Below are positions 8,697 through 18,337 of a stretch of 64,000 nucleotides of DNA, piece after piece. The stretch is from JBJTUH01 sp044346175. Lineage in GTDB: Bacteria; Cyanobacteriota; Vampirovibrionia; Vampirovibrionales; JAJTHC01. The translations under genes were made by a program, and so were the position numbers. Within the stretch, counting starts at the first letter, position 1; every line of letters begins with the position of its first letter. The notes beneath the pieces are model-generated. The model did not search any database, was not told where the DNA came from, and saw only the letters and a list, made by a program, of their open reading frames with translations. Location: contig JBIIZQ010000005.1 in assembly GCA_044346175.1 (NCBI GenBank), positions 62,001 through 126,000 on the forward strand. The letters are read 5' to 3'.

Positions 8697-9269
8697 TTAA
8701 ACACCCGCCAAAATAACAGGCACTACTCTAGGGGCTTGAGGTGTTTCTGAAGTATCTTCAGAAGGAGAGGTTGCCTGATGAAGAAGGTCAGCAATTGGTT
8801 GAAAAAGTTGCATGGTTTTTTTCACGTGGGTAAGATACGCTTGCTCATACTCTAATAACTCAGGGTGAGGATGGAGGGTCTGCGTTTCAGTCTCACTGCA
8901 AAGAAGGTCTCGTTGAAGCTTAGGGGCAGTCAGCGGAGCCAGTTTAAGCGTAACCGCTGTAACACGAGCCGTGGTACCTAAAGGTTTTTTGCTATGAGAG
9001 GAAGACATATCTTGTAAACGTTCCAAGACACATTGATGGAGTTTATCGCAAAGTCTGGAACCAAGCACCACAAGATAGTTACCTTCCAAACCCAAATCCC
9101 CTATCACACGTGCTTGATTTGCCAGTTGATGAAACTGTTGAATACGGAGTAAAATGCTACCCGCTTCACTGAGTGTCATGGTATGTGCTTTTTGATACAA
9201 GGCAAAACTTGCTTCAAAAGCTACAAGAGCATCTTTGAGTTGTGGTACAATGGTATTCATAGTAAACAT
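8697..9269 (-). CDS. Hypothetical helical protein
   Basis: A 190-residue protein without signal peptide or membrane span. The first 90 residues look fully alpha-helical (LKDALVAFEASFALYQKAHT, then SILLRIQQFHQLANQARVIG), followed by a Ser/Lys/Thr linker at about 92-105. A shorter helical pair follows at 135-170, and the tail is acidic and Pro-rich. I recognise no family. AGAAGGG sits 2 bases before the ATG at 9269 and 11 before a second ATG at 9260, so the start is uncertain by three codons. It is a single gene with its own terminator. Codon use matches neighbours. Confidence 0.65.
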   Translation of the reverse strand: MFTMNTIVPQLKDALVAFEASFALYQKAHTMTLSEAGSILLRIQQFHQLANQARVIGDLGLEGNYLVVLGSRLCDKLHQCVLERLQDMSSSHSKKPLGTTARVTAVTLKLAPLTAPKLQRDLLCSETETQTLHPHPELLEYEQAYLTHVKKTMQLFQPIADLLHQATSPSEDTSETPQAPRVVPVILAGV

Positions 9270-9758
9270 TACCCTTCTATTAAAAAAGCAAAAAAAGGTT
9301 TGAACACTTCAAAGAGAGTTAATAGACGTGTAGAGAAAAACAAACCCCGTAACCATACCAAAGAGCCTTGGCAGGGCATAGGTTTGAAGGTTCAGAAGAG
9401 GGCAATCACACCGAGATAGAAGAGAGCGGTTGTATAAAGCGTTTGGACAATAACAGCGGAAAGACATCCCGAATAAAGCAAACGGTTCGTCTTTTGGAGG
9501 CGTAGACATGTAAAACCGCAGACCCGTCCTGATGAGAAGTCATAAAAAGGATTGACAAAGCTTCAGAAGCACTTCAAAAAGTAAACATGCTCACATGACT
9601 GAAACGTTTGTTAAAACTTTGCGACACCATTCTTTAGACCATTCAGGGACGATACTGAAGCGATACAAACAGAACTCACCTCTTGGTAGGAGCAATCAAG
9701 ATAAACTTCAAACAACATACCAAGTAACCAAGCAATCAAGCCCAAAAAGTCAAAAGTC

Positions 9759-9790
9759 AATTTTAAGTTTAAGAATTTAAACTTAAAATT
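9759..9790. repeat. AT-rich 14-bp perfect inverted repeat
   Basis: AATTTTAAGTTTAA-GAAT-TTAAACTTAAAATT. It lies in the gene-free stretch 9270-10095, which is AT-rich and where I see no gene, only this element and the next one. It could be a protein-binding palindrome; no gene start is close. Confidence 0.55.
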
Positions 9791-10051
9791 CAAAATAACT
9801 TCGCTACATACGAACACACTATCCTTTTTTATGTTACATAAACATTCATCTAACGAGGGGGAAGGTTTCATTTTAAGAGTTACCAGCTTGCCCCAAAATG
9901 CTTACATGATTATGCAACACGACTTTTTACATTGAAAAAATGTCTATGCGATAACAACGTTTATAAGTAAAGTATACGCTATTTTTTAATGGACGTGAAG
10001 CATTTTTAAGATTTTTATGGCAAACATGTCATAAAATACGTCATACAGTGT

Positions 10052-10077
10052 AGATTGTAACACTATTGTTACAATCT
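10052..10077. terminator. Hairpin near the end of the permease gene
   Basis: AGATTGTAACA-CTAT-TGTTACAATCT, 11 perfect pairs, 19 bases past the permease stop on the minus strand. There is a T-rich run only on the plus side (TACTTTTTAT), so it may instead be an operator-like palindrome. Confidence 0.45.
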
Positions 10078-10095
10078 TACTTTTTATCTGTGGGT

Positions 10096-11028
10096 TTAAG
10101 CCGTCGTTTTGTTTCGTAGAAGATACATGAGTGCCATTAAAACACTCGTGATAATAAGAAAGGGATAGATGGTAAGCAACACGAGTTGCCAAGCATCATG
10201 GGCTAAAACCCCTAGGGTACTCATTGGTGGTTGTAAGCCAATCCCCACAAAACTCAAAGTAGATTCGGCAAGTATGCTGCGCATTAAAAGCAGACGACTA
10301 TATACCATCAATCTTGGCACAACGTGAGGTAGGCTGTAACGTAAACCAAAACGTAGTGCATTGCCCCCAAAAGTCTCATAAGCCTCGGAAGCCGTCGTAT
10401 GTTTTAATTCCAAAACACCTTGTGCGACCAAACGTGCAACATCGCTTGCATGGAGGAGTCCGATGGTGGTACCCATAAGACACGCCTTCACATAAGTTTC
10501 ACTTACAGCGGTGTCAAGCCCCAAAGAGAACCAATGACTCATCGTGTGATTCTGGGCTGCCGAGGGGAGTTGTGTCCATAGCATGGAGGCAAGCAATAGC
10601 CAAAGTAAACTAGGTACGGTATCCCACAATTGCAAAGCTTCTTTTAACCACTGACCCCACCAACGATGGTACCCCTCTCCCCATAATAGCCCTACAGGCA
10701 CGCCTACCAGCCAACCTACTAGGATACTCCACACCCCTAATCCTACTGAGACCCAAACGCCCAACCCTACCCTAGCCCACATGCTTCGCCCTAAGTCATC
10801 CGTCCCCAACCAAGCAAATAAAGCCCCCCTCTCCCATAAGGCTTCTCCTGGTGCCTGAAGTAAATGATCATGATGCAAAGCGTTGGCATCAAAGCATAAA
10901 GCACCTATCCCCCAAAGTAACACATACCCTAGTAGACTCATATCATGCCATGATAAGCCCTTTTTGAGGGATAACAATGCTTGGAATGTAGGATGCAACA
11001 AGGGGCGTGCTTTAGAAACTGGTGGCAT
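10096..11028 (-). CDS. ABC transporter permease, DppC/OppC type
   Basis: A 310-residue inner-membrane permease of the dipeptide/oligopeptide importer family. It has an N-terminal span near 30-45, the periplasmic motif WLGTDDLGRSMWARV, and four or five further spans. The cytoplasmic EAA loop is EAYETFGGNALRFGLRYSLP, which would contact the ATPase. The ESTLSFVGIGLQPPMSTLG motif is typical of DppC. An importer would need a second permease (DppB), one or two ATPases and a binding protein. None is adjacent on either side, so this is an orphan subunit here, with partners presumably elsewhere. Substrate (peptide, nickel, heme) cannot be predicted. Upstream of the start is 220 bp of AT-rich sequence before the divergent repeat-protein gene. 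Confidence 0.88.
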   Translation of the reverse strand: MPPVSKARPLLHPTFQALLSLKKGLSWHDMSLLGYVLLWGIGALCFDANALHHDHLLQAPGEALWERGALFAWLGTDDLGRSMWARVGLGVWVSVGLGVWSILVGWLVGVPVGLLWGEGYHRWWGQWLKEALQLWDTVPSLLWLLLASMLWTQLPSAAQNHTMSHWFSLGLDTAVSETYVKACLMGTTIGLLHASDVARLVAQGVLELKHTTASEAYETFGGNALRFGLRYSLPHVVPRLMVYSRLLLMRSILAESTLSFVGIGLQPPMSTLGVLAHDAWQLVLLTIYPFLIITSVLMALMYLLRNKTTA

Positions 11029-11248
11029 GGGATACGGGAGATTCTATTTGGAAAGCATGAAATACGATGGATTGAGGATAGCATGGCAATCCGAAACGAC
11101 TTAATGTTTTTATAATAATATAAATAAAAAAGATACAGTCGTTGATAGTTGCATTTATCTTTGTTTTAATTTTTGTTTTTTGTATTTTATGATTCATGAT
11201 AAGTTAATCCGTTCGTTAGAAAAAAGATTACAGGAGTAAACGTAAGCC

Positions 11249-11632
11249 ATGACAAGCCTCGGATTTTGCCAACCTACTGCCAACTATTGCCGTCCTCAAT
11301 TTGGTGGATTTCATAGAGGCTACGCCCAAGGGTATTATCAAGGAGCTGCGAATATGAATCATCAGTGGCATAACTGGTACAACAATGCTTTTTGTCAGCC
11401 TCAAACATGGCAGTCTTCCTATTGTTTACCTAGTACTTACACCAATAGCTGGGCGAATGCCAGTGCTTATGCCAATGCGGGTAGTTGGGGTGGTAACGCC
11501 TATGCGAATGCGTATGCTTATGCAGGGGCAGGCTCTGGAGCCAATGCGTATGCCTATGCCAATGCGAGTGCAGGAAGCTGGGGCGGTAATGCCTATGCGA
11601 ATGCGTACGCTTATGCAGGAGCTTGGAGCTAA
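11249..11632 (+). CDS. Tyr/Ala/Asn/Gly repeat protein
   Basis: A 127-residue low-complexity protein. The first 70 residues are rich in Tyr, Gln, Trp, His and Asn with four Cys (at FCQP, NYCRP, FCQP, YCLP). The rest is an imperfect repeat of NAYANAYAYAGA and AGSWGGNAYANA blocks. Two DNA copies of about 50 bp (near 11483-11532 and 11574-11622) show it grows by duplication. No classical signal peptide or membrane span is visible. AGGAG lies 12 bases before the ATG. Such Tyr/Asn/Gly-rich tracts occur in surface, amyloid-like or structural proteins, but I know no family for this one. The motif ASAGSW recurs as ASAGAW in the poly-proline protein at 21870. It is convergent with alaS. Confidence 0.75.
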   Translation: MTSLGFCQPTANYCRPQFGGFHRGYAQGYYQGAANMNHQWHNWYNNAFCQPQTWQSSYCLPSTYTNSWANASAYANAGSWGGNAYANAYAYAGAGSGANAYAYANASAGSWGGNAYANAYAYAGAWS

Positions 11633-11679
11633 CCATACGCTGGTGCTTGAACCTTCAGGCTTCAACGATGCTCACAAAC

Positions 11680-11711
11680 CCCCGATACCGTACTTGGTAT
11701 CGGGGATTTTG
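11680..11711 (+). terminator. Shared terminator, repeat protein and alaS
   Basis: CCCCGATACC / GGTATCGGGG, 6-base loop, then ATTTTG. Lies between the convergent stops at 11632 and 11718. Confidence 0.75.
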
Positions 11712-11717
11712 CGTGTA

Positions 11718-14540
11718 CTACAGTTTTTGAGCCAAGCTAAACTTTAAGTTTGCCAAAGCCTCTGCGGCGTTTTCACCCTGTTTACCCCCTGCCATGGCAA
11801 GTGTGGGTTTACCCCCGCCGCCACCACCGCAGGCCGTGGCAAGTTCCTTTACGAGTTGCCCCGCCTGGAAGCCAGCTTGTACTAACAAAGGCGATACAGC
11901 ACACACAAACTGTGCCGCTTGGGTGTCGGTATTCAGGCTACCCAAAAGCAAAACACTCCGTGTATGTTGGGTTTTAGAAGCAAAGGTTTCAGCAAGCTTT
12001 CGTAAAATGTCGCTGGGTGTATCGTGGAGTAATGTCCCGACAACATGAGGTGCTTCAGGCTTAGCAAGAATGGTTTCTAACCAGCTTTGAAGGGTACCTT
12101 CGTGTAGCTTTACTTGGAGTTGTAGCACTTGCTTCTCAAGCACTTTTTGTTGCTCTATAAGGCTTACAATACGAGTATCAAGCTCTTTGACAGGGACGTT
12201 AAGCACCTCGGAACAACGTTGAAGCAAGGTTTGTTCCTGCTTGAGCAGTTTATAGGCAAGTTCCCCTACGACGAATTCAATACGACGCACCCCTGCCGCA
12301 ATGCTTGCTTCGCTTAGAAGTTTGATAGAACCAATACGACCAAGCTCGGTGATATGTGTACCCCCGCACAGTTCAAGAGAGGCATCGCCATAGCGAACCA
12401 CACGAACCGTTTCGCCATATTTTTCGTCAAAGGCTGCCACTGCTCCTGAAGCTTTGGCTTCTTCAAGCGGTAGGTTCATGACTTCACGAGGATGGTTTTC
12501 TCTTACCCATTTGTTGACAAGAAACTCGACACGATTGAGTTCGGCTTGGGTAAGTCCTCGTTCAAAAGTGAAGTCAAACCTTGCCCCTGTTGGACTAACG
12601 TACGACCCTGCCTGCTGTACTAAACCCTCTTGCTTGGGGTCAAGAATTTTACGTAAAGCGGCATTCACTAAATGGGTGGCTGTATGGTGAGCGGCACTAC
12701 GAATACGGTACACGGGTTCCACGATAGCGGTCATGGTAGTGCCAACCTGTAGAGGGTACTCTCCTTGGTCAAACTTGCATCGATGGACAATTAGTTCCCC
12801 TCTTCGGTACGTATCCAACACCAATGCTGTCGTACCCTGAGGACCTTCCTCAAGAACAAGGGTACCTTGGTCGCCTACTTGACCGCCACCCTCAGGGTAA
12901 AATGGGGTGTTATCGAGAATACACTCAAACACCGTGTTCGTCCCGTGGATACTCCCAACCGATTCACCTTCCACGATGAGGGCTTGAATGGTCACGGTGG
13001 TGTTTAGGGTATCGTAGCCTACAAACGTACTGCTACCCACTTCACGTAAAAGGTCACTGTAGAGGGTGTCTGAAACAATCATCGCATTTTTACGATTGGC
13101 ACGAGACAGTGCTTTTGCCTGCTGAAGTGCTTCTTCATACCCCTGTGTATCCACGGTGTACCCCTGAGCCTCAAGGACATCTAGGGTTAAATCGAGAGGG
13201 AATCCGTAAGTATCATAGAGTTTAAAAGCCGCTTGTCCCTGTAAACATTGTGCCGTAAAGTACGCTTCAGGCTGTGCAAGCCATTCTTGTAGTAACCCCA
13301 TACCTCTTTCAAGGGTTTCAAGAAAACGATGCTCTTCCTTGGTGAGCATTTGTACGATACGGGACTGGCTTTTTACAAGTTCAGGGTAGGCTGTGCCGTA
13401 GGCTTCTACCAGTGTAGCCACTAATTGACCTAAAAAGGGCGTTTTAAGTCCAAGCCATTGATAGGCTTGGAGGAAGGCACGACGAATCATCATCCGTAAG
13501 ATATAGCCACGCCCTTCATTGCTGGGGACTACCCCATCGGCTATGGCAAAGCTCATGAAGCGAATATGGTCTGCTACAATACGGCATGCCACGGCAGGAT
13601 TTTCATTGGAAGAGGTACTTGCTCTGAACTGTGCAAGGTCCGCCACTTTGGCGACCAAGCCTGATAGTAAATCGGTCTCAAAGGTATTGTCTTTATCTTG
13701 CACCACCATCGTGATACGTTCAAGCCCCATACCTGTATCGACGTTTTTATGTTCCAAGGGTGTTAGCGTACCAGCCTCATCCTTGAAAAACTCCATAAAG
13801 ACCAAGTTCCAAATTTCCATGTAACGGCGACAGTCAACCGTTTCACATTGGTCAGGGTGACATCCTGTTGTGGGTGTGGGCTTTTGGCAAGCAACGTCTC
13901 CCGATTGGCACCCTGGGCATACACGGTCAGGGCGGAGGGTGTCGAAATAAATCTCAGTACAGGGCCCGCAGGGACCCGTAGGGCCAGGAGGCCCCCAGAA
14001 GTTGTCCTTATCGCCACGGCGTAAGATACGTTCAGGGGCAATCCCCACTTTGGTTTCCCAAATAAGAGCGGCTTCATCATCGCTATGATGCACCGTTACC
14101 CAAAGCCGTTCCTTGGGGAGTTGTAATACCTCTGTGATAAACATCCATGCCCAAGGAATCACTTCTTCTTTGAAGTAATCGCCAAAGCTAAAGTTTCCCA
14201 GCATCTCAAAAAACGTATGATGGCAAGGGGTTCGTCCTACGGCACGCAGGTCAGAAGCCTTACCACTAACTCTTGCACATTTTTGACTACTCGTAGCCCG
14301 AGGCGGGTTAGGGGCGGGTTCTAAACCCATAAAAATAGGGACAAAGGGTAACATCCCAGCGGGTGTGAGTAACACGGTAGGGTTTTTTTGTGGTACTAAG
14401 CTGGCACTTGCCATCCGACGATGTCCGAGCTTTTCTTCAAAAAAGCTAAGAAACGCTTCTCGAACCTCATGCCCTGTTTTGAAGGGTATGTTGGGGCAAA
14501 CCTCTGCAAGGGTGTGACAGGTAGAATCGAGCGTGTGCAT
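11718..14540 (-). CDS. alaS: Alanyl-tRNA synthetase
   Basis: A 940-residue class II synthetase charging tRNA-Ala. The aminoacylation core runs over about the first 450 residues, with motif 2 near TPCHHTFFEMLGNFSFGDYF and motif 3 in DTGMGLERI. The editing domain has the zinc ligands HHTATH and CGGTH that clear mischarged Ser and Gly. The C-terminal domain ends in the Gly-rich CGGGGGGKPTLAMAGG. A Cys-rich insertion at about 208-237, starting CPGC and ending DC, contains six cysteines, more than the four I expect at this point. The ATG at 14540 is chosen; a TTG at 14549 is possible. It is a single gene of normal length. Confidence 0.97.
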   Translation of the reverse strand: MHTLDSTCHTLAEVCPNIPFKTGHEVREAFLSFFEEKLGHRRMASASLVPQKNPTVLLTPAGMLPFVPIFMGLEPAPNPPRATSSQKCARVSGKASDLRAVGRTPCHHTFFEMLGNFSFGDYFKEEVIPWAWMFITEVLQLPKERLWVTVHHSDDEAALIWETKVGIAPERILRRGDKDNFWGPPGPTGPCGPCTEIYFDTLRPDRVCPGCQSGDVACQKPTPTTGCHPDQCETVDCRRYMEIWNLVFMEFFKDEAGTLTPLEHKNVDTGMGLERITMVVQDKDNTFETDLLSGLVAKVADLAQFRASTSSNENPAVACRIVADHIRFMSFAIADGVVPSNEGRGYILRMMIRRAFLQAYQWLGLKTPFLGQLVATLVEAYGTAYPELVKSQSRIVQMLTKEEHRFLETLERGMGLLQEWLAQPEAYFTAQCLQGQAAFKLYDTYGFPLDLTLDVLEAQGYTVDTQGYEEALQQAKALSRANRKNAMIVSDTLYSDLLREVGSSTFVGYDTLNTTVTIQALIVEGESVGSIHGTNTVFECILDNTPFYPEGGGQVGDQGTLVLEEGPQGTTALVLDTYRRGELIVHRCKFDQGEYPLQVGTTMTAIVEPVYRIRSAAHHTATHLVNAALRKILDPKQEGLVQQAGSYVSPTGARFDFTFERGLTQAELNRVEFLVNKWVRENHPREVMNLPLEEAKASGAVAAFDEKYGETVRVVRYGDASLELCGGTHITELGRIGSIKLLSEASIAAGVRRIEFVVGELAYKLLKQEQTLLQRCSEVLNVPVKELDTRIVSLIEQQKVLEKQVLQLQVKLHEGTLQSWLETILAKPEAPHVVGTLLHDTPSDILRKLAETFASKTQHTRSVLLLGSLNTDTQAAQFVCAVSPLLVQAGFQAGQLVKELATACGGGGGGKPTLAMAGGKQGENAAEALANLKFSLAQKL

Positions 14541-14675
14541 AGCCAGCAAGTCGCCTTATGGTAGTTCGGTAAAATGAGTAAAAAATCTAAGTGTATTTAT
14601 AAAAAAACTAACGCTATTCTAGCATGAAAGAAATGTTACAGACCTTTTTAAGGTTTTACTTTTATACTTTCATAT

Positions 14676-14705
14676 CGTCATTTCGCACGGCGTTGCGGAA
14701 TCCAG
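14676..14705 (+). repeat. Dispersed REP-like element, copy 3
   Basis: CGTCATTTCGCAC, loop, then GCGGAATCCAG. The gap 14541-15030 holds only this; no gene or RNA is evident there. Confidence 0.5.
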
Positions 14706-15030
14706 AGGGCTTACAGTATCACCGAGGGCTGGAGATGAATTTTCAACCGATGTGCATTTGGTATCACGTGAGAAAACAGGCATTATTCCTATTGCCTCAT
14801 GTTAAAGATTGTAACGTTTTATGCTGACAAGAGGGTTTTAAGAGCTTCCAAAGGTAGCAGTCTTGTTTGAGCATCGTTTATACTCATGAATCATTGGGGT
14901 AATATCCCGCAATTAGGTTTAGAGATACCCGTACGCCTTAAGTACAAGCATACGAAATACCAGGGTGTGTTGAGAGCCAATAGATGTTCCAAAAAACTTG
15001 CAAATTGATAAAGAAAGTTTGTGTTACCTC

Positions 15031-16056
15031 ATGACCAATACGCAAGGTGTACTGCCTTCCTCTACGATGATGCGTCCAGTGCCTATGGCACCCAATATGT
15101 CCATGATACCCCCTGTGTCTGTGAGTGCGTCAGCATTGGTGAGTTCAGCAACGGCTTCTATTTCTGGTGTGGCAAAAGATACTTTAGTCACATCGTCCAA
15201 AGTAGTGAATCTTGTTGACCCAAAATCGAAAAACCCTTTTACGGATACCCTTGCACGTTATACAGGGTATTTTAATGAAATGACTGCCGCCGCCAATACT
15301 ATTTTGCAGGACACTGTGAATCAACTCACCAAGTTTTCACCCAAATACCATGGCGTTGCCGACACCCTTGATGCCTTAGCAGACCAAGTGGTACTTGCCT
15401 ATTGTGGTATGGATGCGGGATATGCTGGTGCTAAAGCGTATTATGGTACTAAAGAACGCTTGAAAGATAAACCAAAACAGAAGGAAATTGCCACTGCAAG
15501 AGGTATCCAAGCGGCAACCAAGCAATTTATTTTCCAGTTTTTTGCCAGTTTTTACTTGCCTGCTCTGGTCATCCGTAAAGTGATTCGTCCTACAGGGGAA
15601 ACTTTGGGTGGTAAACTGATGCATCAGGTGTTGCAGCAATCGCCACAGCATGCCCAGAAAGTACTCCCTCGTATGACGCTAGAAGTGATGAAACCCATGA
15701 CGGAGGAAGCCTTTGCACAGTTAAAATCTCAGGCTTTGCCAGGGCAGATTTTTAAACCCTTACGTGAAGTGTTGCACCCCGGAGAGGTCGCCAAAGTGGT
15801 CGGGTATCAAACCCGCTTTACGAAGTACTCCAAGGAGGCACTTCAACAAGCCCAAGCACTGCTACAAAAGACGCATACATTGCCTCGTTCTTCCATGGCA
15901 GGTTTCTTGGCAGGGATGGCTTCCATTCCTATTTTGGTGAAGCTCATTGACCCCGTGGTGCATCATGCCGTAAAATGGCTTATTGAAGCACCTAGCAACG
16001 CCCTGATTGAAAAGCGTTGGGGAGATACCCCACCACCAGTAGCACCTCATCACTAA
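15031..16056 (+). CDS. Hypothetical protein with C-terminal membrane segment
   Basis: A 341-residue protein I do not recognise. Residues 1-60 are rich in Met, Pro, Val and Ser, like an unstructured leader. The body is alpha-helical with hydrophobic patches: FIFQFFASFYLPALVIRKVI in the middle and MAGFLAGMASIPILVKLI near the end. These look like membrane-associated helices. The Val/Ala/Ser-rich segment SASALVSSATASISGVAKDT near residue 35 suggests a flexible or amphipathic region. The ATG at 15031 is preferred to a TTG at 14998, because the extra residues add nothing recognisable. miaA starts 67 bp downstream on the same strand, so they may be cotranscribed. No function is inferred. Confidence 0.7.
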   Translation: MTNTQGVLPSSTMMRPVPMAPNMSMIPPVSVSASALVSSATASISGVAKDTLVTSSKVVNLVDPKSKNPFTDTLARYTGYFNEMTAAANTILQDTVNQLTKFSPKYHGVADTLDALADQVVLAYCGMDAGYAGAKAYYGTKERLKDKPKQKEIATARGIQAATKQFIFQFFASFYLPALVIRKVIRPTGETLGGKLMHQVLQQSPQHAQKVLPRMTLEVMKPMTEEAFAQLKSQALPGQIFKPLREVLHPGEVAKVVGYQTRFTKYSKEALQQAQALLQKTHTLPRSSMAGFLAGMASIPILVKLIDPVVHHAVKWLIEAPSNALIEKRWGDTPPPVAPHH

Positions 16057-16123
16057 TGGCTTATGGCGAGTGGTTTGATAAAGCGTCTGTTTTTGTGTTG
16101 ATACGTTTGAAAGCCCTTTCCCT

Positions 16124-17140
16124 ATGTTTGCGATGAAGCCTGTATTCTCGCCTGAATACTGTGCCACAGTCTTACTTGAAAAACGCCTTTTACCTGTGAT
16201 TGTTGGTTCAACAGCGACGGGTAAAACAGCCTTGGGCATTGCCTTTGCGCAATGGTTGGAGCGTTCAGGGGTGAAGGTGGTTGTGCTATCGGCGGATTCT
16301 CGTTTAGTGTATCAGGGGCTTAACGTGGGGACGGCAAAACCGACCGTGCTTGAGTGTGCGGGGATTGCTCATGAGGGGATGAACCTTGTGCCACCCACGC
16401 AACCCTTTACGGCACAAGACTATGCAACTTGGGCAGAGGCATGCCTTGCTGAAGTCCATCAACAGGGGGCTATTCCTCTTTTTGTGGGAGGGACAGGCTT
16501 TTACTTACAAAGTGCGTTGTGTGAAACCTTGATTCCTGCCGTTGTGCCTGATGAGTCCTTGCGTCATGCGTTGCATCAAGAAGCGAGTACGCCTGAAGGT
16601 CGGTTGTTACAATGGCAGCGTCTGGAGTGCCTTGACCCCAACCGTGCCATGCACCTCCATCCTAATGATACCCTGAGAGTGGTACGTGCCTTGGAGGTGA
16701 TTCAACTCACGGGGAAGCCAGTCCCCCAAGTAAAGCCTTTGAATCAAACGTACCGATACCCCACCCATTGGTTTAATCTGTATGCTTCCGATAAGCTTTG
16801 GTTGTGGCAACGGATTGCTCATCGTACACAGCAGATGCTCAAGCAGGGCTGGCTAGACGAGGTGGAAGCACTCGTGGCACAGTATGGTGAGCAAGCCCAT
16901 GCCCTTGGTGTGACGCACGGGTATCCAGAATTGATTAAGGTGTTAAAAGGCGAGATGACACCTGCGGAGGCAGAAGACTCTATTAACATCCAAGTAAGGC
17001 AATATGCCAAAAGACAACAAACGTGGTTTCGTCGTTTAACGTCGATTGATACCTTGGATATTACACACGTTGAGCCTTCGCACCATCTAAAGGTTTATTT
17101 GGAAGCACTAGCCTCTTTCATGGCACTCCCCACCGTTTAA
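16124..17140 (+). CDS. miaA: tRNA dimethylallyltransferase
   Basis: A 338-residue enzyme that adds the dimethylallyl group to N6 of A37 in tRNAs reading UNN codons. The Walker A loop is GSTATGKT at 28-35, followed by the family signature SADSRLVYQGLNVGTAKPT. GGTGFYLQSAL and the C-terminal RQYAKRQQTWFRR are also diagnostic. In the canonical signature the first motif ends SADSRQVY; here it is SADSRLVY. A prenyl diphosphate synthase gene converges on it from the right, ending 28 bp away, which would make related substrate, but they are on opposite strands. Start ATG at 16124; a second ATG three codons on is possible. Confidence 0.96.
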   Translation: MFAMKPVFSPEYCATVLLEKRLLPVIVGSTATGKTALGIAFAQWLERSGVKVVVLSADSRLVYQGLNVGTAKPTVLECAGIAHEGMNLVPPTQPFTAQDYATWAEACLAEVHQQGAIPLFVGGTGFYLQSALCETLIPAVVPDESLRHALHQEASTPEGRLLQWQRLECLDPNRAMHLHPNDTLRVVRALEVIQLTGKPVPQVKPLNQTYRYPTHWFNLYASDKLWLWQRIAHRTQQMLKQGWLDEVEALVAQYGEQAHALGVTHGYPELIKVLKGEMTPAEAEDSINIQVRQYAKRQQTWFRRLTSIDTLDITHVEPSHHLKVYLEALASFMALPTV

Positions 17141-17168
17141 GGGCTAATACCCCTTTGTAATACCTGCA

Positions 17169-18230
17169 TTACTGATTGCGATGTGCAACAAACGTGGTGA
17201 GTTCATGTAGGGTATCCAGCGTGTCAAGGGCGTGTTGATGATTCAAAGTATATAAACAGGCCTGTGCCTCTTCAAGAAGGAGGGTTTGTTGAGCCCGAGC
17301 TTCATGAAGACCAAGTGCAGTGACATACGTCCATTTATGCTGTGAGGCATCTTTGCCAGCTGTTTTCCCAAGCGTATGGGTATCGTGTGTTGCATCAAGA
17401 ATATCATCGCTTAATTGAAAAAGCAGACCAATACACCGTCCCCATTGATGAAGAAGTTTTGCAGTGGGATGAGTCTCAATATCCTTAGGCCACAACCCAG
17501 CAGCTACGCCCAACATGACAGAAGCTTCAATCATGGCACCTGTTTTCATACGATGAATCCACGCCAAGCTCTGTAATGACTTGGGTAAAGGTTCACGCTC
17601 ATGATGAGAAAACCACATATCGGCGTATTGCCCCTCAATTAAGCCTGGTCCGAGTATCGCTTGGGTGAGACACTGACTCGCCCAAAGCCTTAGCCCGAGA
17701 GGTATTTTTTCATCATGTAGCACGTGGTGTAGTGCAAAGGTTTGTAAAGTATCACCGATGAGAAGGGCTTCCCACTCAGAAAATTGCTTATGGAGTGTTG
17801 GTAAACCACGTCGTAGTTCGTCATTATCCATACAGGGGAGGTCATCATGAGCTAAGCTAAACGCATGAATGCTCTCTAAAGCCACACCAAAGGACAATGC
17901 CCATTGAAGATTTTCTTGATTGGCTCTTAATGCCTGTGCCACGCTGTAGGCAATAAACGGACGAAAGCGTTTGCCTGGTGATAAAAGTGCGTAGCGTAGT
18001 CCTTCGTGATAACGGGTGAATACGGGTGGTAAACAAGCCTCAGAGGCTGGCAAACTATGCTGGTGTTTTTCTTGAAGCGGATGGAGTGCTTCTTTGAGGG
18101 TTCTCTCGAAAAGCGTTTGAAAAGATTGCAACAGTACGGTACACGATAAGCTTTCAGCTTCATGTTCTACTTGCAAAGAGGATGCTTGAGCCTCTTTTTG
18201 ACTTGGATTTTGGCAACTATCAGATGACAA
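17169..18230 (-). CDS. ispA: Polyprenyl diphosphate synthase (farnesyl/geranylgeranyl type)
   Basis: A 353-residue trans-isoprenyl diphosphate synthase. GKRFRP at 86-91, the first aspartate motif HDDLPCMDND (Asp129, Asp130, Asp135) and the second motif LSDDILD are all intact. The four-residue insert in the first motif is that of bacterial IspA-type farnesyl synthases and of plant/cyanobacterial GGPP synthases. Product length cannot be decided by eye. The start is TTG at 18230: AAGGAG lies exactly 8 bases upstream, and no in-frame ATG precedes the domain. About 60 N-terminal residues are extra compared with E. coli IspA and look disordered. It would feed quinone, undecaprenyl and tRNA prenylation. 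Confidence 0.88.
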   Translation of the reverse strand: MSSDSCQNPSQKEAQASSLQVEHEAESLSCTVLLQSFQTLFERTLKEALHPLQEKHQHSLPASEACLPPVFTRYHEGLRYALLSPGKRFRPFIAYSVAQALRANQENLQWALSFGVALESIHAFSLAHDDLPCMDNDELRRGLPTLHKQFSEWEALLIGDTLQTFALHHVLHDEKIPLGLRLWASQCLTQAILGPGLIEGQYADMWFSHHEREPLPKSLQSLAWIHRMKTGAMIEASVMLGVAAGLWPKDIETHPTAKLLHQWGRCIGLLFQLSDDILDATHDTHTLGKTAGKDASQHKWTYVTALGLHEARAQQTLLLEEAQACLYTLNHQHALDTLDTLHELTTFVAHRNQ

Positions 18231-18294
18231 AATAGAAAGCTCCTTGAAGTCGTTTATGTAAGTAACCTGTCACAAGGAAGATGCATCCATGAAA

Positions 18295-18337
18295 AAATCC
18301 CTCTTTCTTTATGTTTGATATAAGGAAAGAGGGATTT
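18295..18337 (-). terminator. Terminator of tRNA-Lys
   Basis: AAATCCCTCTTTC / GAAAGAGGGATTT, 13 pairs, followed by T-run on the minus strand. The stem begins at the tRNA discriminator base. Confidence 0.8.

Noticed and set aside
14624..14827. 67-codon frame between alaS and the next gene
   Set aside because: It spans a REP-like repeat copy and has no ribosome site.
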